Shown: positions 16,882 to 24,993 of the stretch, piece by piece | Layout: every line of letters starts with the position of its first letter | Numbering within the stretch: position 1 is the first letter of the stretch | Assembly (NCBI GenBank): GCA_028287285.1 | Contig: JAQBPY010000233.1 | Span: forward strand, 1 to 55,264 | From: Gemmatimonadota bacterium | GTDB lineage: Bacteria > Gemmatimonadota > Gemmatimonadetes > Gemmatimonadales > Gemmatimonadaceae | Direction: 5' to 3' | DNA length: 55,264 bases | The notes under the pieces: generated by a model | Told to the model about the DNA's origin: nothing | What the model saw: the letters and a program-made list of their open reading frames with translations, nothing else | The model's database searches: none | Position numbers and translations under genes: made by a program

Positions 16882-18045
16882 TCAGGGACGCACAGGTTCC
16901 ACGTGCACCGCCAGCGGCGAGTCGATACGCTGTGCCATCTCGTCGAGATAGTGCCACCATGACTGCGGTGTGGGGAAGTCGCCACTGTCGGTCCAACCTG
17001 CCCCGATGTAGTGCACCACCGGTACGCCTGATGTCGCGACGCTCACCGCCAGGTAGTGGTCGAACTTTTCCTCCCACTTCAATACCGGCGAGTCCTTCAG
17101 CAACACCGCAGTCCCCATCTCGCCATGGCCGCCTGTCTTTGCAACTACAACGCCCCACCCGGTGAGCCACGCCCACGAATTGTTGCGGCTGAACGTGCCC
17201 ACCATGCCTGGCCTCTTTACCGTTCCGATGGCGTACGCAATGGCCCCGCCCCTGGGTGTGGTGAAGATACTCGTGGCCTTGTAGACATTGGCGCCTGCGT
17301 CGATGGAGATGCGCTTGATCTCGGATACCGGTGTCCCCGCCGCGTCCCATGGGTCGTACTTCAACTCGACAATGGCGCGAACTGGTCCGGACGCAATCAC
17401 GCGCCACGCCTTGAAGTTGTCGGCGCGCCAGATCGTGTCCCTGGCCCACGCCGCAGTCCCGCCGTTGCCGAGCGTGGCGCCCACGTCGTAGAAGTCCGCT
17501 CCTTCGCCGGTATCGATGTGATACGAGGCCACGTGATCCTTCTCGTACCATTTGTCGAGGATCAATGCGCGGGTCTTCTTGTTCCACACGTCGATGCCGC
17601 TGCTCGACATGGCCTGCGGTGTCTTCTTCAGCCCTTCGCCGTAGATGCGATACGCCGTGCGATCATTTTCCCAGGCGATGTCGTCGCGCGGCACATCATG
17701 CCTGACGGCAACCTGCGCCTCGTACTTGCGGCCCGGTGCCGCGGCGTCGACAGTGAAGTGCCGCGTCTCCCTCGCGGCGAACGTGCCCTGAAAGATGAGC
17801 GCGTCGATGGTGCCGTCGCCGTCATCATCCACGGCCTGCGACGGAATTTCACGGCGCTCCACGTCGAAGACCCGCACCACGCCGGCCGTGAGCGTAGGAA
17901 TCAGACGTTGAAGCTCCGCCCACGAAACCGAGACCGTTTCGTTCGCCCGTGAGATCGCGAGCGTATTGTCCACACGAATGATTGCGCTCTGTGCGTGCAG
18001 TGCCGCCGACGCAAACATGAGGCAGGCTGCAGAGAGGTACTTCAT
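16882..18045 (-). CDS. Secreted DUF4861-family protein of the uronate locus
   Basis: 387 residues from the ATG that gives a signal peptide (MKYLSAACLMFASAALHAQS); the start overlaps the kduI stop as ATGA. The body carries family-like stretches IAWENDRTAYRIYG, SSGIDVWNKKTRALILDKW and GADFYDVGATLGNGGTAAW. DUF4861 genes often sit in pectin and uronate utilisation loci; the biochemical role is unknown (some relatives are predicted hydrolases or esterases). A periplasmic or surface position is likely. It is co-transcribed with kduI and could act on uronate oligomers before import. Confidence 0.8.
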   Translation of the reverse strand: MKYLSAACLMFASAALHAQSAIIRVDNTLAISRANETVSVSWAELQRLIPTLTAGVVRVFDVERREIPSQAVDDDGDGTIDALIFQGTFAARETRHFTVDAAAPGRKYEAQVAVRHDVPRDDIAWENDRTAYRIYGEGLKKTPQAMSSSGIDVWNKKTRALILDKWYEKDHVASYHIDTGEGADFYDVGATLGNGGTAAWARDTIWRADNFKAWRVIASGPVRAIVELKYDPWDAAGTPVSEIKRISIDAGANVYKATSIFTTPRGGAIAYAIGTVKRPGMVGTFSRNNSWAWLTGWGVVVAKTGGHGEMGTAVLLKDSPVLKWEEKFDHYLAVSVATSGVPVVHYIGAGWTDSGDFPTPQSWWHYLDEMAQRIDSPLAVHVEPVRP

Positions 18046-18866
18046 CGCAGTGCCTGCATGTCGACGACTTGCATGTCGGCGTAGTCCTGGTTCTCGCCGC
18101 CCATCGCCCAGCAGAACGCGTAGCTGGCCGTTCCGCATCCCGCGTGGATCGACCAGGCCGGGGAGAGTGCGACCTCACCGTCGCGCACTATGATGTGGCG
18201 GGTCTCGAATGGCTCGCCAAGCTGATGAAAGACAACCGCATTCTCGGGGATGTCGAAGTAGAGATACACCTCGGTGCGCAGCGCATGCGTGTGCGCGGGC
18301 ATCGTGTTCCACACGCTGCCTGGCTCGAGCGCGGTCATGCCCATCACGAGCTGCGCGCTCTGGATTCCGCCGGCATGGACATACCGCGCGATGCGCCGGC
18401 GGTTGGCCTGCTCCATTGAGCCGATCTCGCCCGACTGCACCGCGCTCGCGGCCACGTGCGTGGTGGGGTGGTGGGCATGTGCGGGATAACTCACGATGTA
18501 GAAGCGCGCCGGCCGCGTCGCGTCCGCGCTCGCGAACGTGACGTCGCGACTGCCTCGTCCCACATAGACCAGGTCGCGGTTGCCGAGCGCGAAGTCGCTG
18601 CCGTCTACGGTGACGGTACCGGTGGCGCCGATGTTCAGGACGCCCAGCTCACGTCGTGCGCAGAAGAATTCCGTCTTGAGGCCGGGGGGTGTGGGCAGGT
18701 GCAGCGGCTCGTGCAACGGGACTGCGCCGCCGAGCACGACCCGATCGAGGTCGATGTGCCGGACGGTGACGGCACCGGGCTGGAAGAGGCCCTGGACGAG
18801 AAAGTGCGTGCGCAGCTCGTCCGTCAACATTGTCCTACAGCGGGTCGAATCCGGGAGGCTCTGCAT
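18042..18866 (-). CDS. kduI: 5-keto-4-deoxyuronate isomerase
   Basis: Converts 5-keto-4-deoxyuronate to 3-deoxy-D-glycero-2,5-hexodiulosonate, after KdgF and before KduD. 274 residues (E. coli 278). The zinc site is complete: H192 and H194 (PAHTHALRTEVYLYFD), E199 and H241. The N-terminal DELRTHFLVQGLFQPG and HIDLDRVVLGGAVP segments match the family and support this start over M13. The start is only 10 bases from the large palindrome at 18876-18908, with susC diverging beyond. No kduD is found in the window. Confidence 0.9.
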   Translation of the reverse strand: MQSLPDSTRCRTMLTDELRTHFLVQGLFQPGAVTVRHIDLDRVVLGGAVPLHEPLHLPTPPGLKTEFFCARRELGVLNIGATGTVTVDGSDFALGNRDLVYVGRGSRDVTFASADATRPARFYIVSYPAHAHHPTTHVAASAVQSGEIGSMEQANRRRIARYVHAGGIQSAQLVMGMTALEPGSVWNTMPAHTHALRTEVYLYFDIPENAVVFHQLGEPFETRHIIVRDGEVALSPAWSIHAGCGTASYAFCWAMGGENQDYADMQVVDMQALR

Positions 18867-18875
18867 GGCAGGAAT

Positions 18876-18908
18876 GATAATATCGATATTGACAATATCA
18901 ATATCATC
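18876..18908. promoter_or_regulatory. 33-base palindrome between kduI and susC
   Basis: Centred on base 18892, 14 of 16 base pairs are symmetrical. The inner core is GATATTGACAATATC, flanked by AT-rich arms beginning GATAATATC. It is AT-rich against a GC-rich background and ends 78 bases before the susC-like start and 10 bases before the kduI start, so a bound repressor could silence both directions. A half-size match lies before the GntR/LacI-type regulator gene. Confidence 0.7.
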
Positions 18909-18986
18909 GCCCTATTGTCTCCGCACTGGACAAACGCTCTGGACCACACTGCGGCCGTTCAGCACGACCTTCTCTGGAGTATCCGG

Positions 18987-21900
18987 ATGACAATGACGAG
19001 ACGATGTGCCGTCGTACTAGCGGTTCTCATGGCGTGCTCCCGCGCCCTGGCCGCACAGGGGACTACCGGTTCGATACAGGGAGTGGTGCGCTCGCAGACC
19101 GGCGGCATCGAAGGAGTAACGGTGAGCATTCCCGGCACCACGATGGGCGCACTCACCCGCGCCGACGGCCGCTACCTCCTCCCGAACGTCCCGGCAGGCC
19201 CCCGCACCGTTCGCGCCTCACGGATCGGCTATGCCCAGCGCGACCAGCAGGTCACGGTGGTCGCCGGCCAGGCAACACAGCTCGACGTCGAGCTCAAGGA
19301 CGCGGCGGTGTCCCTGGAGCAGGTGGTCGTCACGGGATACGGATCGACCGCGCGCCGAGACGTGACCGGATCGATTTCATCCGTTTCGAGCAGCGACATC
19401 GCCACGATGCCCGTGGCTCGCGTCGATCAGGCGATCTCGGGGCTCGTCTCGGGGGTGCAGGTGCAGACGACGAATGCCCAACCCGGCGCGGAAATGCGCA
19501 TCCGCATTCGCGGTGGCAACTCATTGAATGGAAGCAACGAGCCGCTCATCGTCGTGGACGGAGTCATTGGCGCCGATCTCAACCAGATCAGTCCAAACGA
19601 CGTCGAATCCGTGGACATCCTCAAGGATGCATCGGCCACGGCCATCTACGGCGCGCGCGGCGCGAACGGTGTTGTGCTCGTCACCACCAAGCGCGGTACG
19701 CCGGGCGCGATGCGCTTCGACTACGCGGCGTATGGCGGTTCGCAGAGTGCGTCCAGGCGCATCGACCTCCTCAGCGCGGACGAGTTCGCGAAGCTGTTCA
19801 TGAAGAATCCGGGTCACGACAAGACCGTTACGCTCGATACGACCGTTGCGCATGCGACGACGGACTGGCAGAGCACCGTGTACCAGGCGGCGCCGCTACA
19901 GAGCCACGATATCCGCGTGAGTGGATCGAACGGCGGCACGAGCCTCATGGCCGGCGCGTCGCTCTTTCAGCAGGAAGGCGTGGTGCTCAATTCGACGTTC
20001 AATCGCGGCGCCATCCGGTTCAATCTCGACCAACAGCTTGGCAGCAAGATCCAGGCAGGGACTCGTCTCGCGTACAGCCGCTCCACGAGCCACGCGATTC
20101 GCGTGAACGATGGATACGGCACGGCGGGTGGACCGGTCACCCAGGAGGCATTGCGGTGGTCGCCTACCATTCCGATCTACAATGCCGACGGCACGTTCAG
20201 TGCGCCGCTGTTGTCGTCGCAGACGATGGACAATCCGCTCGCCATCGTGAGCCTGCTGAACAACAAGGCGACGGTCGATTATCTGCTCGGCAATATCTTT
20301 GCGAACGTCGAGCTCCTTCCACAACTCAACTTTCGATCGGCCGTCTCCTATACGGCAAACGACGGAAAGGCGCAGATCTACACGTCGCGCCTCTTGCGCG
20401 CCGCACTCGGGTCCGGCCAGGCGAACATCAACACGCTGGCGCTCACCACGTTTCTCGCGGAGAACACCCTCACGCTGCACAAGAGCCGCGGCAAGAACGA
20501 GCTCACCCTCCTTGGTGGCTTCACGGCGCAGAGCAGCAACCGCGACAGCACCACGGCGCAGGGCGTTGGCTTCACGAGCGACCTGCTCGGCTATAATCGC
20601 CTGAACCTTGCCCAGACCGTAACGGCAGGCTCGAGCTCCGCGAGCGAGAGAATCCTGTCCGGCCTTACGCGGCTGAACTACGGCTACGACGGCAAGTACC
20701 TGATCACCATCTCGTACCGCGCGGACGGCGCTTCCAAGTTCGCGGAGAACAACAAGTGGGCGACGTTTCCCAGTGCCGCACTGGCATGGCGCGTGAGCGA
20801 CGAGGATTTTTTCCGCCGCAGGTTCTCGGCAATCAGTGAGCTCAAGGTGCGCGCCACGGCCGGCCGCACGGGCAGCGACGCCGTTGCGCCGTACCAGTCG
20901 CTCGCCGCCTACAGTGTTGGCTCACCGTACGACCTTGGCACCACCACGCTCAACAACGGCGCGAAGCCCAGCCGCAACGCGAACCCCAACCTCAAGTGGG
21001 AGACCACGACGCAGACCGACGGCGGCTTCGATCTCGGCTTATTCGACAACACGCTCAGCTTCACTGCCGACGCATACAAGAAGACCACGCGCGATCTGCT
21101 CTATGCGAAGCTCGTCCCGTATTATACCGGCTTCGCGAGCTACATCACGAACATCGGCTCGGTGGAAAACCACGGCATGGAGTTCACCGTCGACACGCGG
21201 CACAGCGTGCGGGCCGTGGACATGCGGCTGGGCGGCAACATCTCGTTCAACCGCAGCAAGGTGCTCGACCTGGGTGGTGACAAGGAGTTCTTCGTCAACG
21301 GCGCCAACACCTCACTGCCCACGTTTGTCCCCGCCGGCATCGTTCGCATTGGCGAGCCGCTCGGAAACTTCTTCGGCTATCAGTGGGACGGCATCTTTCA
21401 GACGGCGGCCGAGGCGGCGGCGAGCGGCCAGTCGGGCGCGGTGGCCGGTGGCATGAAGCTGCGCGACGTGAATGGCGATGGAAAAATCTCGACCGACGAT
21501 CGCGTCATCCTGGGCAACGCGCAACCGAAGTACACGTTCGGACAGAACGGATATTTCGGCTATCACTCGCTCTCGCTGAACTACCTCATCCGCGGCGTCC
21601 AGGGGCTGAAGGTGGCCAACCTGAACCGGCAAGGCATGGAGACGCCGGGCGACAACGTGAACCAGCTGCGCAATGTGTTGAACTACTGGACGCCGGGCAG
21701 CGGCATCAACGACATGACGGGCATTGGCATCGGGCCGTTCAATGCGATGACGTCACGCTGGGTGGAAGACGGCTCGTTCGTGCGCCTGCAGAACGTGACG
21801 GTAACCTGGGAAGTGCCACAGCGGCTTGCCGCGAAGGTGAGAGCATCGAACCTCCGCCTGTACGTGAGCGGGCAGAACCTGAAGACCTGGACCAAGTATT

Positions 21901-22016
21901 CGTGGTATGATCCCGAGGCGAGCTCGCGTGGAACGAGCGACCTCCAGCTTGGATGGGATGACTCGAGCTACCCCGGTGTGAGAACATTCACGCTCGGACT
22001 CAACCTGGGCTACTAG
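18987..22016 (+). CDS. SusC-like TonB-dependent outer-membrane receptor
   Basis: A 1,009-residue SusC/RagA-family oligosaccharide importer. In order: signal peptide (to AAQG near residue 23), carboxypeptidase-regulatory-like domain (GSIQGVVRSQTGGIEGVTV), a TonB-box-like LEQVVVTGYG, and a plug with RIRGGNSLNGSNEPLIVVDGV. The rest is a long beta-barrel with typical segments YITNIGSVENHGMEF and GMKLRDVNGDGKISTDDR. A good Shine-Dalgarno site (TGGAG, about seven bases before the ATG) sets the start over upstream in-frame codons. It is followed after five bases by the SusD-like gene. Substrate is inferred to be a polyuronate from the neighbours. Confidence 0.92.
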   Translation: MTMTRRCAVVLAVLMACSRALAAQGTTGSIQGVVRSQTGGIEGVTVSIPGTTMGALTRADGRYLLPNVPAGPRTVRASRIGYAQRDQQVTVVAGQATQLDVELKDAAVSLEQVVVTGYGSTARRDVTGSISSVSSSDIATMPVARVDQAISGLVSGVQVQTTNAQPGAEMRIRIRGGNSLNGSNEPLIVVDGVIGADLNQISPNDVESVDILKDASATAIYGARGANGVVLVTTKRGTPGAMRFDYAAYGGSQSASRRIDLLSADEFAKLFMKNPGHDKTVTLDTTVAHATTDWQSTVYQAAPLQSHDIRVSGSNGGTSLMAGASLFQQEGVVLNSTFNRGAIRFNLDQQLGSKIQAGTRLAYSRSTSHAIRVNDGYGTAGGPVTQEALRWSPTIPIYNADGTFSAPLLSSQTMDNPLAIVSLLNNKATVDYLLGNIFANVELLPQLNFRSAVSYTANDGKAQIYTSRLLRAALGSGQANINTLALTTFLAENTLTLHKSRGKNELTLLGGFTAQSSNRDSTTAQGVGFTSDLLGYNRLNLAQTVTAGSSSASERILSGLTRLNYGYDGKYLITISYRADGASKFAENNKWATFPSAALAWRVSDEDFFRRRFSAISELKVRATAGRTGSDAVAPYQSLAAYSVGSPYDLGTTTLNNGAKPSRNANPNLKWETTTQTDGGFDLGLFDNTLSFTADAYKKTTRDLLYAKLVPYYTGFASYITNIGSVENHGMEFTVDTRHSVRAVDMRLGGNISFNRSKVLDLGGDKEFFVNGANTSLPTFVPAGIVRIGEPLGNFFGYQWDGIFQTAAEAAASGQSGAVAGGMKLRDVNGDGKISTDDRVILGNAQPKYTFGQNGYFGYHSLSLNYLIRGVQGLKVANLNRQGMETPGDNVNQLRNVLNYWTPGSGINDMTGIGIGPFNAMTSRWVEDGSFVRLQNVTVTWEVPQRLAAKVRASNLRLYVSGQNLKTWTKYSWYDPEASSRGTSDLQLGWDDSSYPGVRTFTLGLNLGY

Positions 22017-22021
22017 GAGAC

Positions 22022-23545
22022 ATGACAATGCGTACGAAGCATCTCTGCGTGGCTGCGCTCCTGATCGCGATGCCACTCGCGTCCTGCAAGGACTACCTGA
22101 CGGAAACGCCAAAGGACTTCCTCACGCCGGCCAACTTTCCCTCGACTGAAGCGGACCTCAAGATCGCCCTGGGCGGTATCGACGACTGGTATACCGGCGG
22201 CGCGAACCAGGCCTACTACATTCGCGGCTGGCCGATGATCTCGGAGGTCCCGAACGAGCAGACCATCCTCATCAACAACGCGACGGACTCGAAGTACGAG
22301 CAGGACACGTACACGTACAACTCGAACAACGAGTGGCTGTTCCGGGTGTGGGCGCAGATCTACGGTGCCATTGGCCAGTCGAATCTGCTCATTGCGACGA
22401 TTCCGCAAATGACGGGCGTGGCGCAGGACGTGAAGGACCGTTACCTCGGCGCAGCGAAGTTCCATCGTGCGCTCAATCACTTCAACGCGGTGCGTGTATG
22501 GGGCGACGTGCCCTTGATGACGGCGCCGGTGACGGATTTCTCCACGGCGAACAGCGTGGTCCGCACGCCTGCGGCTGACGTCTACACCGCGATTGCCGCA
22601 GACCTCGTGGACGCGGTGAAGCTGCTGCCGGTGAAGTGGCCGGATTCGGTGACGCCGGACGATGGACGCCCGACGCGTGGCGCCGCGGGTACCATGCTCG
22701 CAGACGTATATGCGAACATGTCCGGCGTGGTCATCAACAAGAACCACTGGGCGGATGCGGCGGCGGCGGCGAAAGCCGTGATCGACAGCAAGGCGTACTC
22801 GCTCGTGGCCGACTACTCGCAGCTCTGGCTCGTCAAGAACAAGAATGGCCCCGAGCACATCTATTCCATCCAGTTCGAGGGGCTCATCCGGAATCTGTTC
22901 ACCACGCAGTCGCGTCCGAGCGGCATTGGCGCAGAATCCGGCAGCAACTACTGGTGCACCACGCCGGAGTTCATGGACACATTCCTGGACACCGATCTGC
23001 GCAAGAAGCCGACGTTCCTGACCTCGGTAACGGTGGGCGCGACGACGTTCAATTACGCGACCGTGGGAACGGTAAAGGGGTATGGCGACAAGAGCCCGCG
23101 CTTCCCAAAGCCGCTGCCCTACTACGGAAAGTTCTACGACAACGGCGGGCAGTCCATCGCCCTGAACAGTGGCCGCTCGAATCTTAACTGGCCTGTTTAC
23201 CGTTATGCCGAGACACTGCTGCTGCACGCCGAAGCGGAGAATGAAGCCAACGGACCTGCCAACGCTTATGCGTCCATTAACGCAGTTCGTGCCCGGGCCG
23301 GGCTTCCGGCACTGGCCGGCCTGACCCAGGCGACGTTCCGTGACGCCGTGCGCCAGGAGCGGAGTTGGGAGCTGGCGTTTGAATCCAAGCGGTTGTTCGA
23401 CCTGAAGCGGTGGGGGCTGTATACCGCGGTCATTGGCGCGGACCCGGTGTCCAAGACTGGCTGGAAGGCCACGAACATCTGGGCGGCCATTCCGCAGCAC
23501 GAGATCGACATCAATGCAGGAATGAAACAAAACCCGGGCTACTAG
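22022..23545 (+). CDS. SusD/RagB-like nutrient-binding lipoprotein
   Basis: A 507-residue surface glycan-binding partner of the SusC-like channel. A lipoprotein signal ends in LASC with acylated C22, followed by KDYLTETPKDFLTPANF, the usual SusD opening. The C-terminal RagB/SusD signature is present (RYAETLLLHAEAENEANGPANAYASINAVRARAGLPAL, written here as positions near 395-435). The segment ERSWELAFESKRLFDLKRWG is also typical. A Shine-Dalgarno site (AGGAGA) overlaps the stop of the SusC-like gene. A hairpin repeat follows the stop within about 15 bases. Confidence 0.92.
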   Translation: MTMRTKHLCVAALLIAMPLASCKDYLTETPKDFLTPANFPSTEADLKIALGGIDDWYTGGANQAYYIRGWPMISEVPNEQTILINNATDSKYEQDTYTYNSNNEWLFRVWAQIYGAIGQSNLLIATIPQMTGVAQDVKDRYLGAAKFHRALNHFNAVRVWGDVPLMTAPVTDFSTANSVVRTPAADVYTAIAADLVDAVKLLPVKWPDSVTPDDGRPTRGAAGTMLADVYANMSGVVINKNHWADAAAAAKAVIDSKAYSLVADYSQLWLVKNKNGPEHIYSIQFEGLIRNLFTTQSRPSGIGAESGSNYWCTTPEFMDTFLDTDLRKKPTFLTSVTVGATTFNYATVGTVKGYGDKSPRFPKPLPYYGKFYDNGGQSIALNSGRSNLNWPVYRYAETLLLHAEAENEANGPANAYASINAVRARAGLPALAGLTQATFRDAVRQERSWELAFESKRLFDLKRWGLYTAVIGADPVSKTGWKATNIWAAIPQHEIDINAGMKQNPGY

Positions 23546-23558
23546 GCTGTCTGTCGCC

Positions 23559-23614
23559 CTGAACAAGCGAAGGACCTGCTCGTGGTTGAAGAGCAGGTCC
23601 TTCACTTCGTTCAG
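23559..23614. repeat. Hairpin repeat (family 2) after the SusD-like gene
   Basis: The left arm includes GCGAAGGACCTGCTC and the right arm GAGCAGGTCCTTCACTTC, forming a stem of about 22 bp with one mismatch and one bulge around nine bases. It shares the GCAGGTCCTTCGCTTCG core with the other copies. It starts 13 bases after the SusD-like stop codon and probably ends the susCD message, though there is no U-run. Confidence 0.7.
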
Positions 23615-23632
23615 ATTGACCAATCGGAGCAG

Positions 23633-23848
23633 TCATAAAGCAACTGATCCTGGTTTCGCACTCGTTGCGCAGTCGGCTTTTCTGACGCGAGCCTCACCTT
23701 GTCCGCCGCGGCGACCCTGGGCGCGTCGAGCCAGGATGCGCCAATCTGCTCGAATGGACGGTCCGTACCCCTGCCCTCCGTGGCATTGGTGCCCCGGCGC
23801 TTTCGCGCACGCGGCGAGAATCATCAACGCGGGGAACAGGGCTTCCAT
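23633..23848 (-). CDS. Possible small lipoprotein, low support
   Basis: 71 residues. The first 15 residues look like a short lipoprotein signal (MEALFPALMILAACAK, lipobox LAAC); a Shine-Dalgarno-like GGAAAG lies nine bases upstream. The remainder is Arg/Gly-rich and without a recognised domain. It follows the NAD(P)-binding gene by 75 bases on the same strand. Without it, the region 23,615-23,923 has no gene that I can support. Confidence 0.25.
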   Translation of the reverse strand: MEALFPALMILAACAKAPGHQCHGGQGYGPSIRADWRILARRAQGRRGGQGEARVRKADCATSAKPGSVAL

Positions 23849-23923
23849 GGTTTTCTTTCCGGTGGTGAGTCTGGCTCAACAGTACTGACCGGTCGTCGTC
23901 CGTTGCGCTGCTCCGAACAACGA

Positions 23924-24562
23924 TCAGTACGCGACGCCGAACCGCTGCCTGATGTGCTTCGGATTCTCGAGCTCGTCCACCACGGCCACTGCGTAGTCCT
24001 CGAACGTGATGCTGCTCTTGCCCAGGAGTTGGCTGTCCGACGTGCGATACGCGCCGGAACGACGGCCCGGATGAATCTCCGCTGCCGGACTGAGATATGT
24101 CCAGTCAAGTCCACCCGTTTCTGCTCGATAGACGTCGAGCGAATCACGCGATGCAAGCGCTTCGGGCTTGTAGACGTCGGGGAAATCCGGCTGGTCGACG
24201 AGCGCCTTGCCGGGTGCGACCTCGAGACTGCCAGCACCTCCCACGACAAGCAGGCGCTTCACCCCCGCTTGCGTGAGGCCGGTGATCAGCGCGCGCGCTG
24301 CTTCACTCAATGACGGCGCGGCCATTCCACGCGCGTTCGCGCGCGGCGAGATCGCGCTCACCACCGCATCCGCGCCGTGCGTGACGTTCGCTACGCTGCC
24401 TGCATCCGTTGCATCACCCTGCACGAGCGTGACACGTGCGTCCGGCGACGTAGTCGTGGATGGATCGCGCACCACGCCCACGACCTCGTGTCCACGTGAG
24501 AGTGCCTCGGCAAGGACACGCTGGCCGACATTTCCTGTCGCGCCGAATAGTACGATTTTCAT
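23924..24562 (-). CDS. NAD(P)-binding (NmrA/YwnB-like) protein
   Basis: A 212-residue atypical short-chain dehydrogenase. The Rossmann motif GATGNVGQRV is at residues 8-17, followed by VVRDPSTT and GADAVVSAISPR; LLVVGGAGSLEV and LDWTYLSPAAEI also match NAD(P)H-binding family members. No classic YxxxK catalytic pair is obvious, so it may be a redox sensor or a flavin/NADPH-dependent reductase. The upstream neighbour on the same strand is the remains of an Rrf2 regulator, as in the Bacillus ywnA-ywnB type of pair, so it was probably redox- or thiol-regulated. Confidence 0.82.
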   Translation of the reverse strand: MKIVLFGATGNVGQRVLAEALSRGHEVVGVVRDPSTTTSPDARVTLVQGDATDAGSVANVTHGADAVVSAISPRANARGMAAPSLSEAARALITGLTQAGVKRLLVVGGAGSLEVAPGKALVDQPDFPDVYKPEALASRDSLDVYRAETGGLDWTYLSPAAEIHPGRRSGAYRTSDSQLLGKSSITFEDYAVAVVDELENPKHIRQRFGVAY

Positions 24563-24609
24563 GATCTGCTCCCTTGGAGTGGCGGCTCGCGACGAGCCAC
24601 GCTGGTTAT

Positions 24610-24630
24610 GTATGTAAAATTGTTACACAC
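24610..24630. promoter_or_regulatory. Palindrome upstream of the NAD(P)-binding gene
   Basis: TGTAA and TTACA are separated by AATTG, with two more matching pairs outside. It lies about 50-65 bases before the 24562 start, in an AT-rich patch. It may be the operator of the lost Rrf2-type regulator. Confidence 0.45.
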
Positions 24631-24643
24631 ATGAGCCTGAAAA

Positions 24644-24925
24644 TCAGGCCTTCGCCATTCGGTGTACCCGCCGGCCTTCTTCCCGACGCATGTTGCGCAC
24701 CACGTCAGCCATCGTTGTCTGCTCCAGCTTCTGCTCCAACGCCCGCTCGCATTGGCGAAATACCCAGTCAACGCAGCCTGGATGTTACGTCCCACCGGAC
24801 AATTGGGGTTCGGCTGCTCACGATGCATGCCCCAGAACCTCATGCTCACCCACAGCCTTGTACAGGTCGAGCAAGGTGATCGACAACGACGGCTTGGCGA
24901 CAGACGTCAACTCGTGGCCGCACTC
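24644..24925 (-). pseudogene. Decayed Rrf2-family regulator
   Basis: Conserved Rrf2 sequence can be read only by changing frame twice. First comes AKPSLSITLLDLYKAVGEHEVL. After an extra G in a run of four (24830-24833), the frame gives MHREQPNPNCPVGRNIQ and AALTGYFANA. After a missing base near 24749 it gives ERALEQKLEQTTMADVVRNM and a stop at 24644. The cysteine region PNCPVGRNIQ is intact. The DNA-binding N-terminal half is absent: its place is taken by the start of the divergent gamma-glutamyltransferase gene. The gene therefore looks dead, beyond any simple sequencing error. Confidence 0.75.
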
Positions 24926-24993
24926 CGATGCCCGACGGCGTCAGGCGAGGTGCATTTCTAGTCCCGGGGGATTCCGCATCGTACATTTGCGCG

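Noticed and set aside
22013..23623. A 536-codon minus-strand open frame opposite the SusD-like gene
   Set aside because: It is antisense to a clear SusD/RagB coding sequence. The frame shows Arg/His-rich artefact composition and no domain, as expected from high-GC third positions.
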